64,000 bases of DNA from Streptococcus sp. LYSM12 (lineage in GTDB: Bacteria; Bacillota; Bacilli; Lactobacillales; Streptococcaceae): contig NZ_SPOZ01000006.1 in the NCBI RefSeq assembly GCF_004569635.1, positions 31,876 to 95,875 on the forward strand, in the 5' to 3' direction. Of the stretch, positions 49,795-60,137 are shown piece by piece. A program made the position numbers and the translations under genes. Under the pieces are notes generated by a model. It was not told the origin of the DNA. It saw nothing but the letters and a program-made list of their open reading frames with translations, and ran no database searches. Within the stretch, counting starts at the first letter, position 1. Every line of letters starts with the position of its first letter.

Positions 49795-49939
49795 ATTTAA
49801 GATAGATCAATCGTTAGGAAAGTATAGGAATCCAGTAGGGGTGTTAGAAATAGACCAATCAAGTGAGTGACGATTAGTAGCCAAGCTTGGAAATTGAACC
49901 TTGAAGATAGTATTGAAAGATTGTGCTACGTTTTGTTGA

Positions 49940-51325
<1,386 letters not shown>

Positions 51326-51338
51326 AAAGGGATAATGG

Positions 51339-51362
51339 AAAGCCTTGATTGCAAGGCTTTTT
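51339..51362 (+). terminator. Terminator after rlmD
   Basis: AAAGCCTTG (51339-51347) pairs with CAAGGCTTT (51352-51360), then TT. Confidence 0.8.
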
Positions 51363-51554
51363 GCTTTGGGATGGGGAAGTATCAGAGTGAGTAATTTTTT
51401 GGAGTGAGTAGGAGTGATAGCTAGAAATTATCCAATTCTATTTCCATTTACCCTGTGGGGATGTATTTGTTTCCATAGATTAGGGGCTAATGGTAATAAA
51501 CGTACTCAGCTCCTTATTTTTTTATGTTCTAGAGAGGAATATAATCGTTAGGCT

Positions 51555-52427
51555 TTATGGCTCTATTTTATCTAATTCATTAATGTAATCATTGATTTTT
51601 ATGTACATTAGTTTATTATCAAATATTTTACATAATTCTCTAGCTTCAATATAGTAATTTTTGATTTCATTTTTATCCATGATATGTTGACCAGCATTTC
51701 CTAATATAGTTAAGAGAGGGGCTAGTTGATATACTGTGCGATGTTTTTTACAATACTCGATTGTTTCTAGAGCTATTTCAATGGCTTCCATATTCCTATT
51801 TTTGACTGAATGTAAGTAATGGGCGTAATTGTATTGTACTTTTATGTAGACAAATAGATTTTTTTGATTGTCAAAATCTGTATTCTCATATATGTGTAGA
51901 AGTCTACGATAATTCTGCTCGTATTTCTCATCCTTCCCCAGTAAGGAATAGAAATTTGATAGGGTGTTCAATGAGAGTAAGAAGAGTTCAGACTGATTGT
52001 TTAACTTAGTGATAGCAGCTTCTAGTTGAGCAATAGCTTTATCTTGATTATTATTTCTATAAAATAGAATCAAAGAATGAATCCAGACTAGATATGCCTT
52101 GTCATATTCAGTTAGATATGAGTTTTTTTCAATTTCTAAATGATAGAAATATTCTAAATCAACATAATTTCTATCTTCCAGAAGTCGTTGAGAAATCCTT
52201 TTAAAGTCTATTAGTGAAGAGGTTTCAGAGAAATTCTCATTGAAGAAATAATCTACTGTGACGCCAAGTCGTTGAGAAAGCTTAAATAGTAAGTCAGCAC
52301 CTGGAATAAAGATTTTTCTCTCTATTTTACTGACTTGACTTTGTTCGCATATGCCTTCTGCCAACTCTTGTTGGGTTAATTTCAATTCTTTTCTTTTAAA
52401 TTTTAGTTTTTCAGCAATAATCTCCAT
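51555..52427 (-). CDS. TprA/PlcR-type pheromone-responsive regulator (HTH + TPR)
   Basis: 290 residues: N-terminal XRE helix-turn-helix (LTQQELAEGICEQSQVSKIE, residues ~18-37), then about 220 residues of TPR-like helical repeats that in this family bind small imported peptides. Encoded divergently from a Phr-type peptide gene whose C-terminus resembles pneumococcal PhrA, the partner of TprA. In pneumococcus TprA represses a lantibiotic cluster until PhrA is imported; the same logic is inferred here for the bacteriocin genes. A -10 TATAAT on the minus strand lies at 52465-52470. Confidence 0.82.
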   Translation of the reverse strand: MEIIAEKLKFKRKELKLTQQELAEGICEQSQVSKIERKIFIPGADLLFKLSQRLGVTVDYFFNENFSETSSLIDFKRISQRLLEDRNYVDLEYFYHLEIEKNSYLTEYDKAYLVWIHSLILFYRNNNQDKAIAQLEAAITKLNNQSELFLLSLNTLSNFYSLLGKDEKYEQNYRRLLHIYENTDFDNQKNLFVYIKVQYNYAHYLHSVKNRNMEAIEIALETIEYCKKHRTVYQLAPLLTILGNAGQHIMDKNEIKNYYIEARELCKIFDNKLMYIKINDYINELDKIEP

Positions 52428-52514
52428 AGCTATGTGGCCCTTTCTGTGTAATTCATATAAATAGATTATACACTATTTTTCTTTTTATCTTACCTAAAAA
52501 AGTATTTTATAAAA

Positions 52515-52528
52515 AGTTGCAAACAACT
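52515..52528. promoter_or_regulatory. Candidate operator between tprA-like and phr-like genes
   Basis: AGTTG caaa CAACT, a perfect 5-bp dyad about 36 bases upstream of the phr -35, in the divergent promoter region. Assignment as a regulator site is inference. Confidence 0.35.
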
Positions 52529-52564
52529 AAAAAAATCATAATAAAACAAATGAACCTAAAAACA

Positions 52565-52594
52565 TTGACAAATATATTCATAGAGTGATATTAT
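52565..52594 (+). promoter_or_regulatory. Promoter of the phr-exporter operon
   Basis: TTGACA (52565-52570), 18 bases, TATTAT (52589-52594) preceded by TGA (extended -10). It sets the start point near 52601, so the ATG at 52604 is too close and 52622 is the likely start. Confidence 0.75.
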
Positions 52595-52621
52595 TGAAGA
52601 AAAATGGAAAGGGTTTCAAAA

Positions 52622-52789
52622 ATGAAGAAAACTAAAAAAATTATCTCATTGCTATTACTAGGAGCGACACTCCTATTTGTGAATAACATTCCTACCGATG
52701 AGGACAGTAGCAGTAAGATTCAGTTCCTACAAATAGGGAAGATTACTGTTCAAAGCTATTCAGGAGTTGATGTCGGAAAAGCAGATTAA
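52622..52789 (+). CDS. Phr-type signalling peptide precursor (PhrA-like)
   Basis: 55 residues: basic start MKKTKK, hydrophobic signal segment (about 7-24), a polar linker and the C-terminal end SYSGVDVGKAD. In pneumococcal PhrA the active signal is the C-terminal SNGLDVGKAD; the last six residues are the same here. Secretion, trimming and re-import through the oligopeptide permease to a TprA-type receptor is the known route for the family. A GAAAGGG site supports the start at 52622. Probably co-transcribed with the exporter 28 bases downstream. Confidence 0.8.
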   Translation: MKKTKKIISLLLLGATLLFVNNIPTDEDSSSKIQFLQIGKITVQSYSGVDVGKAD

Positions 52790-52817
52790 TCAAGTTAATA
52801 GTGGTTGGAGAAAAGAG

Positions 52818-55037
52818 ATGTTCAAAAAATATCCCTGTACGATGCAACATGATCAGTCGGATTGTGCGGCAGCAGTTGTTTCGACAGTTCTTTTATCTTA
52901 CAAAAAAGAATTGTCTATTATGAAAATTCGTGAGATTATCGGAACGGATATGTATGGGACGACTGTTAGTGGGATTGTGTCTGGTCTTGAAAAGCTAAAT
53001 TTTACTGTCAAAGCTGTTCGTGTTGCACAAAAAGATTTGACTTCTAAATTGACATTTCCTGCTATTCTTCAGATAAAAAATGACTTGGGACAGAACCATT
53101 TTGTGGTGCTGCATCGAATCAAGAAAAATGGTATCTTAATTGTAGCAGATCCTGCAAGGGGAATGCTTAGGGTGTCTCGTGATGAGATGGAAGAAGTCTA
53201 TCAGGGAATAGCACTTTTCATGGTTCCCAATTCGGAATTTGAAAAAGGAAAATTAAAAGGGAAGGGTTTACTAGAACTATTTATCTCATTAATTTTTAGT
53301 CAAAAAGGTTTAGTAATGACAGTTATACTGGCTTCCTTTGTACTCAGTATTATCGGTATTTTATCCAGTCTTTTTTCAAAGGTTGTCATGGATGAGGTAA
53401 TTCCATATGGTTTGAAAAATAGTTTGTATCTTTTCTTACTTATTTTTGGGCTAGTGTCTTTTTTACAGAGTCTACTATCTGCTTTCCGCCAACATATTTT
53501 ATTATTTCTATCACGAAAAATAGATATTCCTGTTCTGATGGGATACTATGATCATATCATCCATCTGCCATACAGTTTTTTTGGTAGTAGAAGAGTAGGG
53601 GATGTCCTAACACGATTCCAAGATGCGATGACGATAAAGAATGTATTTACATCAGTGTCTATTTCGTTGATTATGGATATCACCTTATCAGTTATTAGTG
53701 CGTTCGTCTTATGGACGATTAACCAGTCCTTGTTTCTTATCCTAGTGTTAATGGTTATTGTGAATATCATTCTTATCTACTGTTTTAAAAAGCCTTATAA
53801 GAAGATTAACCACGAACAAATGGAAGCGAACGGTCTTCTAAACTCTCAGTTAATAGAATCTATTCGTAATATTGATACTATCAAATCACAACATGATGAA
53901 GAACAACGCCTAAATAAAATTGAAGAAAAATTTGTGCATACTTTAGAAATTGGATACAAAGAGGGTGTGTTACAAAATGTACAATCTACAGTCTCTTCAA
54001 TGGCTTCAACGATTGGTGGATTACTGTTTATGGGTATAGGAGCATTATTTATCATTGACAGTAAGATGACGATTGGTGACCTTCTGGTATTCCAAACCTT
54101 GAGTCAATATTTTACAGAGCCTGTACAAAACTTAGTTGGTCTCCAGTTGACCTTTCAGGAGGTACAAGTTGCAGTTAGTCGCCTTCAGGAATTGATGGAA
54201 GTTGACAGAGAGGATACCAATCTTGATTACAGTGTCAGAAATTTTTCCTTACAGGATAATATTACGTTCAATCATGTGACCTTTGCGTACGGTTCACGGT
54301 TGCCTGTCATTAAAAATTTTAATTTGACGATAAAACAAGGTGAAAAAATAGCCTTTGTAGGAGAAAGCGGTGCGGGTAAAAGCACCTTAGTTCGATTATT
54401 GCTCCGTTTCATCCATCCGAGTGAAGGGAATATTCGTATCGGTCATCATGGCTTATTGGATTTGAACTATGGGGAATTACGGGAGAAAATTTCCTATATC
54501 CCTCAGACCATTGAACTATTTACTGGGACCATTATTGACAATCTGAAAATTGGTAATCCTGATGCGACCTATGAAGATATGATGCGAGTCTGTCGTATTG
54601 TGGGAATTCATGATACCATTCAGCATCTGCAAAATCGCTATGCTTCTTTTGTGGAAGAAGGTGGTCAAAATTTCTCTGGAGGTGAGAAACAGCGATTGGC
54701 TATTGCGAGGGCTTTACTTAGCAAGGCTGACTTATATATCTTCGATGAAGCAACCTCCAACTTAGACTCGTTTAGTGAACAGATTATCCAAGATTTAATC
54801 TTTAATAAGATTATTGGTAAGACAACAATTGTAGTAGCTCATCGATTATCTACCATTCTTCGATGTGATAAAATTTGTTTCCTAGAAAATGGAGCCATTG
54901 TAGAGTATGGGACTCATGAAGAATTGATGGCAAAAAATGGGAAGTATGCTCGAATGGTTGGCTTACAGAGTGTTCAGGTGAGTCAACAACTCCAGCCACA
55001 GGCAGTGTTGGATACAGAGGAGGTTACGTATGGCTAA
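52818..55037 (+). CDS. Bacteriocin ABC exporter with C39 peptidase domain
   Basis: 739 residues. The N-terminal C39 domain (about 1-135) contains the catalytic Cys in MQHDQSDCAAAVV, His in NHFVVLHRI and Asp in IVADPARG; it cleaves double-glycine leaders. Six transmembrane helices (about 150-430) and an ATPase domain follow (VGESGAGKST, FSGGEKQRLAIARALL, FDEATSNLD). I start at 52818 (MFKKYPCTMQ) because GGAG lies 7 bases upstream; the frame is open 17 codons earlier, overlapping the phr gene. It should export the MYLDGG-type precursors encoded downstream. Confidence 0.92.
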   Translation: MFKKYPCTMQHDQSDCAAAVVSTVLLSYKKELSIMKIREIIGTDMYGTTVSGIVSGLEKLNFTVKAVRVAQKDLTSKLTFPAILQIKNDLGQNHFVVLHRIKKNGILIVADPARGMLRVSRDEMEEVYQGIALFMVPNSEFEKGKLKGKGLLELFISLIFSQKGLVMTVILASFVLSIIGILSSLFSKVVMDEVIPYGLKNSLYLFLLIFGLVSFLQSLLSAFRQHILLFLSRKIDIPVLMGYYDHIIHLPYSFFGSRRVGDVLTRFQDAMTIKNVFTSVSISLIMDITLSVISAFVLWTINQSLFLILVLMVIVNIILIYCFKKPYKKINHEQMEANGLLNSQLIESIRNIDTIKSQHDEEQRLNKIEEKFVHTLEIGYKEGVLQNVQSTVSSMASTIGGLLFMGIGALFIIDSKMTIGDLLVFQTLSQYFTEPVQNLVGLQLTFQEVQVAVSRLQELMEVDREDTNLDYSVRNFSLQDNITFNHVTFAYGSRLPVIKNFNLTIKQGEKIAFVGESGAGKSTLVRLLLRFIHPSEGNIRIGHHGLLDLNYGELREKISYIPQTIELFTGTIIDNLKIGNPDATYEDMMRVCRIVGIHDTIQHLQNRYASFVEEGGQNFSGGEKQRLAIARALLSKADLYIFDEATSNLDSFSEQIIQDLIFNKIIGKTTIVVAHRLSTILRCDKICFLENGAIVEYGTHEELMAKNGKYARMVGLQSVQVSQQLQPQAVLDTEEVTYG

Positions 55038-55461
55038 GCTAGAGGTGAAAGATAATAAAAAACTTGTTTTGAAACAGGTCATTTGTAAAAAGATACATGG
55101 TACTAAAGTAGAAGATGTTGACCATGAACTTGATAAATTTCAACAACATTTGCAATTAGTGAAGGCACAGGTGTTTGGTCCACTCATTGTGAAGAGTTGT
55201 GGAACGGTCATTCATAATGATGGTTCCATAACAACTGATTTTGAATTTTATGTTCAAGCCCATAATGCACAACAGTATCAGAATATCTATGATACTCAGG
55301 ATATTGTATCTGTTCCCCATTGCTTATATGTGCGCTTTGAAGATAGTCCAGAGAATCTTCAATTTGCTTATTCAAAATTGGAATTGTACATATATGAAAA
55401 TGATATACAGACTGATGGGACAGTTTATACAGTCTATGTCAACTCTTCTCCTGAAAAATGA
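55030..55461 (+). CDS. Putative DUF5085-like protein of the bacteriocin operon
   Basis: 143 residues, soluble, alternating beta/alpha pattern, no signal or membrane segment. It starts 8 bases before the exporter stop (overlap), so it is translationally coupled to it. It resembles the GyrI-like/DUF5085 proteins seen beside exporters in streptococci; this assignment is from memory and moderate. It contains several Cys (VICKKIHG, KSCGTV, HCLYV). Role unknown; immunity, regulation or precursor handling are all possible. Confidence 0.5.
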   Translation: MAKLEVKDNKKLVLKQVICKKIHGTKVEDVDHELDKFQQHLQLVKAQVFGPLIVKSCGTVIHNDGSITTDFEFYVQAHNAQQYQNIYDTQDIVSVPHCLYVRFEDSPENLQFAYSKLELYIYENDIQTDGTVYTVYVNSSPEK

Positions 55462-55492
55462 TAGTGGATATTTTTAGACCAATAATAAGCCT

Positions 55493-56890
55493 ATGAAACT
55501 ATATAATAAATCAGAATTACGTTATTCTCGGATTTTCTTTGATAAGAAACCGCCGGCCTATGCCTTTGTTCTCATTATTTCAACTGCTCTTATTTTAGTT
55601 GGGGCACTGATTGGTGCGGCTTATATTCCAAAAAACTATATTGTAAAAGCAGGTGGGAATGCAGTTATAACAGGGACAGAGTTTCTATCAGCAGTTGCCT
55701 CAGGTAAAGTAGTAACGATGCACAAATCGGAAGGAGAAGCGGTAAAATCTGGAGAGCTCATCCTTTCCTTATCTAGTGGTCAAGAAGGATTGCAGGCTGA
55801 TTCTCTAAATAAGCAATTGGAGAAGTTACATGCAAAGGAAGCCATATTTCAGAAATTTGAGCAATCATTAAACGAGAAAGTCAATCATATGGCTAACTCT
55901 GGGGAAGAACAGGAATATTATGGCAAAGTAGAATATTATCTGTCTCAATTAACTTCAGAAAGTTATAACAGCGATTCACAGTATTCTAAACTTTAAGATG
56001 AATATGTAAAGTTAAATAAGTTGATTGATACAAAAAATCAATTAGATACTGATTTACAAACGGTACAAAATGAGTTGGTTCAACTCCAGCAACAACTAGC
56101 TTCGTTGCCTATTTCAGATTTGACAACGGATACAAGCAGTAGCGGTACGTTTACTTCATCTACCGTCATTGCGACAGATGCTAGAGCCGAGTTAGAAACA
56201 AAAATACGTGAGATAACTACGAAAATCGAAACGATTAGGGCGAATATCACTGCAAAAAATAGTGAGATAGAGGGTCAGCAAAGTAGTATTAGAGATATGG
56301 AGCGTTCGTATAATGACCCTACCTCACAGGCTCATAATGTTTACGCCCAGTTAGTCAGTGAACTAGGAACCGCTCGATCGAATAATAATAAAAGTATCAC
56401 AGAACTTGAGGCGAATCTCGGTATCGCAACAGGACAAGATAAGGCTCATAGTATTTTAGCCACAAGTGATGGAACATTACATTATATTGCTCCATTGAAA
56501 CAGGGGCTGTCTATCCAACAAGGGCAGACTATTGCAGAAATTTCAGGGAAAGAAAAAGGTTACTATGTAGAGGCTTTTGTAGTTGCAAGCGATATTTCCC
56601 GTGTATTCAAAGATGCTAAGGTTGATGTAGCGATTACAGGTGTCAATAGTCAAAAATATGGGACTCTTAAGGGAAAAGTCAGACAGATTGATTCGGGAAC
56701 AATTGTGCAAGAGACAAAAGAAGGAAATAGAAACCTCTATAAAGTGATTGTAGGTTTGGAGGACTTAACCTTAAAACATGAAAATGAGACTATCGTTCTT
56801 CAAAAGGATATGCCCGTCGAAGTTCGCATTGTATATGATAAAGAAACATATCTTGATTGGATTTTAGAGCTGTTGAGTTTTAAACAATAA
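55493..56890 (+). pseudogene. HlyD-type bacteriocin export accessory protein, interrupted by one in-frame stop
   Basis: Membrane-fusion-like accessory partner of the C39 exporter. The frame spans 465 codons: a transmembrane helix (about residues 22-45), a biotinyl-like lip (VTMHKSEGEAVKSGELILSL), long coiled coil (about 90-320) and a C-terminal beta domain (GTLHYIAPLKQGLSIQQGQT). Codon 168 (55994-55996) is TAA inside the coiled coil, with no frame change afterwards; CAA-to-TAA is a likely cause. A TTG at 56021 could restart, but without membrane anchor. No AGGAGG site stands out at 55493. Confidence 0.82.
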
Positions 56891-57037
56891 TTGAGTTTAA
56901 ACCTTAGTTACCTTAAAATAAACACTAAGATAGAGAGAGGCTATCTTATCTTAGGGGATTAGGGACTGTAAACTAAGTTGTCTACTACTTTGTTAGGGCA
57001 ATTACCTAACCATGCTTAATAATAAAGGAGAATTCTT
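56891..57037 (+). promoter_or_regulatory. Upstream region of bacteriocin gene 1 with hairpins
   Basis: Contains an AAGATAG/CTATCTT dyad and GTTAGG/CCTAAC. The same region is duplicated at about 59447-59592 upstream of peptide gene 2. Promoter elements are not clear. Confidence 0.4.
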
Positions 57038-57349
57038 ATGGAACTCGTATTACCAAATAATTATGTAGCTATTGAACAAGACGAAATGATGTATCTTGAT
57101 GGTGGAGATTGGAATAATTTTAAACGAAATATTGAAGGATTGTGGATTAGTAGTGCTGGATTAAGATTTGCAATGAGAGAGTCTGGTCTAACTAATTATG
57201 CTGGGAAAGCAATTGTGGCGAGCTATCCGATATTAATGGCCAAAGCTGCTACAATTTCCGCCCCAATCATTTGGGCAACGGGCGGAGCAGCAGCAGTTGT
57301 TGCAGCTGGGGCAGGTGTTGCCTTATGGAATATGAGATTATTCTATTAA
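57038..57349 (+). CDS. Double-glycine bacteriocin-like peptide 1
   Basis: 103 residues: a 23-residue leader (starts MELVLPNNYVAIEQ, ends MMYLDGG) and an 80-residue core without cysteine. The core has an amphipathic, charged first half and a Gly/Ala-rich hydrophobic second half (IIWATGGAAAVVAAGAGVAL), suggesting a membrane-acting peptide. Strong AAAGGAG site. The leader is shared with two other peptide genes downstream, and the C39 exporter upstream fits its GG site. No modification enzymes are nearby, so it is probably unmodified. No matching immunity gene directly follows; a terminator does. Confidence 0.8.
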   Translation: MELVLPNNYVAIEQDEMMYLDGGDWNNFKRNIEGLWISSAGLRFAMRESGLTNYAGKAIVASYPILMAKAATISAPIIWATGGAAAVVAAGAGVALWNMRLFY

Positions 57350-57371
57350 TATAAGGTATAAATAACTATAT

Positions 57372-57408
57372 GGCGAATACTCTGATAGAGTTATTCGCCC
57401 ATCGTTTT
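57372..57408 (+). terminator. Terminator after peptide gene 1
   Basis: GGCGAATACTCT pairs with AGAGTTATTCGCC (one-base bulge), then CATCGTTTT. Confidence 0.7.
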
Positions 57409-57414
57409 ATATGA

Positions 57415-58130
57415 CAAATAAACCACCCGCTATGCGGGTGCGCGACGAAGGTTATACCCAAAAAACTCCAAACGCGATACAATAAAGGTGTTCAAGCCTA
57501 TTGTAAAGCGAGAGGAGAAAAGTATGGCACAAAAGGCACATAGTTTATCACATACAAAGTGGTTATGTAAGTACCACATTGTCTTCACACCTAAGTATAG
57601 ACGAAAAATCATCTATAATCAATATCGAAGTAGTCTAGGAGAACTATTCCGACGTTTGTGTAGTTATAAAGGCGTAGAAATTATCGAAGGACATTTGATG
57701 CCTGACCATGTTCACATGTTAGTCAGCATTCCACCGCGGATAAGTGTATCAAGTTTCATGGGATACTTAAAAGGTAAAAGTGCCTTAATGATGTTTGATA
57801 AACGCGCCACCTTAAAATATAAATTTTAGAACCGCCATTTTTGGGCAGAGGGATATTACGCGAGTACGGTTGGTCTCAATAAAGCCACCATAAAGAAATA
57901 CATCTAAGAGCAAGAAAAACATGATATCGCACCAGATAAGCTGAGTGTGAGAGAGTATGAAGATCCCTTTAGGGATAATAGCAAGTAGTACAACTGCCTC
58001 TTTGAGAGGCTAGTGACGAGTCAAGAGCAGTGAGGCTTGAACAAAGTGAAAGCCAGCGTCTTTAGGCGCTGGCTAGGAATGTGGGCTTATAACCCCGGTT
58101 CAAATCACCCGTTTGACGGGTGGTCATGAT
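57415..58130 (+). mobile_element. IS200/IS605-family element, degenerate
   Basis: Bounded by subterminal hairpins, CACCCGC tat GCGGGTG (57424-57440) on the left and CACCCGT ttg ACGGGTG (58106-58122) on the right, enclosing a single tnpA. There is no tnpB. Exact ends are not certain because the family makes no target duplication. Confidence 0.8.
57524..57988 (+). pseudogene. tnpA: IS200/IS605 TnpA (Y1 transposase), two in-frame stops
   Basis: 154-codon HUH/Y1 transposase frame: TKWLCKYHIVFTPKYRRK, the HUH motif in MPDHVHMLVSIP and the catalytic Tyr in the EGYYASTVGL segment. TAG at 57827-57829 and TAA at 57905-57907 interrupt it, so the element cannot move on its own. Start at 57524 behind GAGGAG. 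Confidence 0.85.
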
Positions 58131-58154
58131 TTACATTGAATAGGCGGTGGTGGA

Positions 58155-59108
58155 ATGAAAACAAAGAATATTTTTGAAAAAATTTTACTTTTTTTGGTTA
58201 TTATAAGCAGTGTATTCTGTGTTAGTCCATTATTTATAAAAATGAATATAGTTGCTAACCCGCTTAATATCATCTTGCTCTTTACTCTATCTATACCTAT
58301 GTTTTATATTTTATCCCAATGTTTGCACACAATCCTGCTATTCATAACATCAGTTTTTTGTAAAGCAAATCCTATATATGTATACATATTGTTAGTGATA
58401 AAGTTGTATTCTAGAATGTATCGTGGGATTTTTTTTAATCAACTGATGGGTTTTAGCCCAGGACTAGTCGTCTATGATAAAGAGACAAGGATATCTAAAA
58501 ACTTTTTTATCCTCTATTACTTCCTTTATTTCATTACACTTATTGTCTACTATGTAATGTTTACTTTTATATATCCGAATGTTTCACTTTTACCACTTAT
58601 TCCATTTTCAATCATAATAGCACTTATTCAAGGATTGTATAAGGCTGAAAATCAACAATTGTTTTTATTGAAATCAAAAGTGCTGACAATATTAAACTCT
58701 AGGAAGGATTGTCATTTTAAAGTGGATAATTACCAAGCTATTTGGAAATTGAAAGCACAATCTGAATTACCATTTATTGCTTTGTCCTATGTGAGTTTAG
58801 TCAAGGACTATATTCCCCTAGAGGAATATAAAAGAATTGAATTACTTGAAGATATTCGATTTAACAATATGAATCAGCAAAGAGCTTTTTATGGAATGCT
58901 GGATGTTATAAAGTTAAATTTATATCTCAGAAAATATAGTCAGAAAACTAGATATGAGGTACTGCTAGACAAAATGTTGGGAGACAAATCACATTTCTTT
59001 CTACTGAAACAGAACATAGAGGCCAGTTTAGATGGTACAAGTCCTCTATCTTTGTCGCTAGCAATTTCAGAACTTCAATTTTTAATTGAAGTTTACTCAC
59101 TAAAGTAG
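58155..59108 (+). CDS. Unknown membrane protein of the bacteriocin island
   Basis: 317 residues. Four or five hydrophobic helices in the first ~170 residues (LLFLVIISSVFCVSPLFI, NIILLFTLSIPMFYIL, FFILYYFLYFITLIVYYVMF, LLPLIPFSIIIALI), then a ~140-residue soluble helical part. Very AT-rich, like the rest of the island. I do not recognise the family. It lies just behind the IS200 remnant, between peptide genes 1 and 2; an immunity or regulatory role is possible but unsupported. Confidence 0.6.
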   Translation: MKTKNIFEKILLFLVIISSVFCVSPLFIKMNIVANPLNIILLFTLSIPMFYILSQCLHTILLFITSVFCKANPIYVYILLVIKLYSRMYRGIFFNQLMGFSPGLVVYDKETRISKNFFILYYFLYFITLIVYYVMFTFIYPNVSLLPLIPFSIIIALIQGLYKAENQQLFLLKSKVLTILNSRKDCHFKVDNYQAIWKLKAQSELPFIALSYVSLVKDYIPLEEYKRIELLEDIRFNNMNQQRAFYGMLDVIKLNLYLRKYSQKTRYEVLLDKMLGDKSHFFLLKQNIEASLDGTSPLSLSLAISELQFLIEVYSLK

Positions 59109-59195
59109 GTATCCTAAAAACGATATGATGTAATCCACCTTTGTTTATAAAATAGAAATACAACTGTGTGTGATTATTAAAAGTTGCGAATAACC

Positions 59196-59446
59196 AAAAA
59201 TATGGAACTCTCAAGGGAAAGGTCAGACAGATTGATTCGGGAACAATTGTGCAAGAGACAAAAGAAGGAAATAGAAACCTCTATAAAGTGATTGTAGGTT
59301 TGGAGGACCTAACCTTAAAATATGAAAATGAGACTATCGTCTTTCAAAAGGATATGCCCGTCGAAGTTCGCATTGAAGTTCGCATTGTATATGATAAAGA
59401 AACATATCTTGATTGGATTTTAGAGCTGTTGAGTTTTAAACAATAA
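59196..59446 (+). pseudogene. Duplicated 3' fragment of the HlyD-type gene
   Basis: Nearly identical to 56650-56890 (the 3' end of the accessory gene), with a 12-base tandem duplication (GAAGTTCGCATT twice, near 59365) and the same stop. The duplicated block continues past the stop through the intergenic region and into the leader of peptide gene 2. No start region; not expected to be expressed. Confidence 0.88.
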
Positions 59447-59592
59447 TTGAGTTTGAACCTTAGTTACCTTAAAATAAACACTAAGATAGAGAAAGGATAT
59501 CTTATCTTGGGGGATTAGGGAATGTAAACTAAGTTGTCTATTACTTGTTAGGGCAATTACCTAACCATGCTTAATGATAAAGGAGAATTCTT

Positions 59593-59884
59593 ATGGAACT
59601 CGTATTACCAAATAATTATGTTGCTCTTGATGTATCTTGATGGTGGAGAACCTCTTTCGGTTTCAGCAATAGTTACAATGGCTTTAGCAATTGGAGGAGC
59701 ATCGTACTCTACAGGGTATGTATTGGGAGAAAGGGTGTACTATGCTGGATATACGAATGCAGATTATCAAAAGAATAAATGGTTGATTAGAGCCGCATTC
59801 GCTCCTGCCTTTGGAGGATTAGGAGCAATCGTTTTACTTGGGTTTGAGAATCGTTTTTATGATCTAGTTAGTGGAAAGGGTTAA
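59593..59884 (+). pseudogene. Double-glycine peptide gene 2, leader frameshifted
   Basis: Begins with the same AAAGGAG site and leader as peptide 1 (MELVLPNNYVAL), but 14 bases present in the others are missing after 'ctcttga', so the leader frame stops at once (D-V-S-stop). The frame of MYLDGG and the core (starting EPLSVSAIVTMALAIGGASY, about 78 residues, no Cys) is intact and can be reached only from an ATG at 59567 lacking a good ribosome site. The core is Gly/Ala/Tyr-rich and ends LVSGKG. Confidence 0.8.
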
Positions 59885-59885
59885 T

Positions 59886-60050
59886 GTGTTAAAAATCATA
59901 AGTATCGTTCAATGTTTTATCGTCATTTTATTATGTATTAGTTTCTTTCTTTCGAGAAGAGAATTTGATTCATTGAATGTTGTCCTTGCTTCTATCATCA
60001 TATCAGAACTTGCTTTATTGGTCATGTTGTTGCAGGATAAGTTTTCCTAG
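59886..60050 (+). CDS. Small two-helix membrane protein, candidate immunity protein
   Basis: 54 residues from a GTG start behind GGAAAGGG, one base after the stop of peptide gene 2. Two hydrophobic helices (about 3-20 and 32-48) joined by a charged SRREFDS turn. Small two-helix proteins encoded directly after a bacteriocin gene are often the immunity factor; this is inference from size, topology and position. Confidence 0.6.
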   Translation: MLKIISIVQCFIVILLCISFFLSRREFDSLNVVLASIIISELALLVMLLQDKFS

Positions 60051-60137
60051 CTTGTTACCTGTTGGGAGTGCCTTTTAACTACAATTTTGAAAGGGATAAA
60101 AGGTATGAATGGTACTTAATAATAAAGGAGAATTTTT

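Noticed and set aside
52604..52621. Upstream ATG for the Phr precursor
   Set aside because: It lies about 4 bases from the predicted transcription start and would leave no room for a ribosome site; 52622 has GAAAGGG at suitable spacing.
57424..58122. Attachment sites of an integrative element
   Set aside because: The CACCCG hairpins are the subterminal structures of IS200/IS605; no integrase is present.
58081..58125. tRNA-like GGTTCAAAT segment
   Set aside because: No acceptor, D or anticodon arms; it is part of the right-end hairpin region of the IS200/IS605 element.
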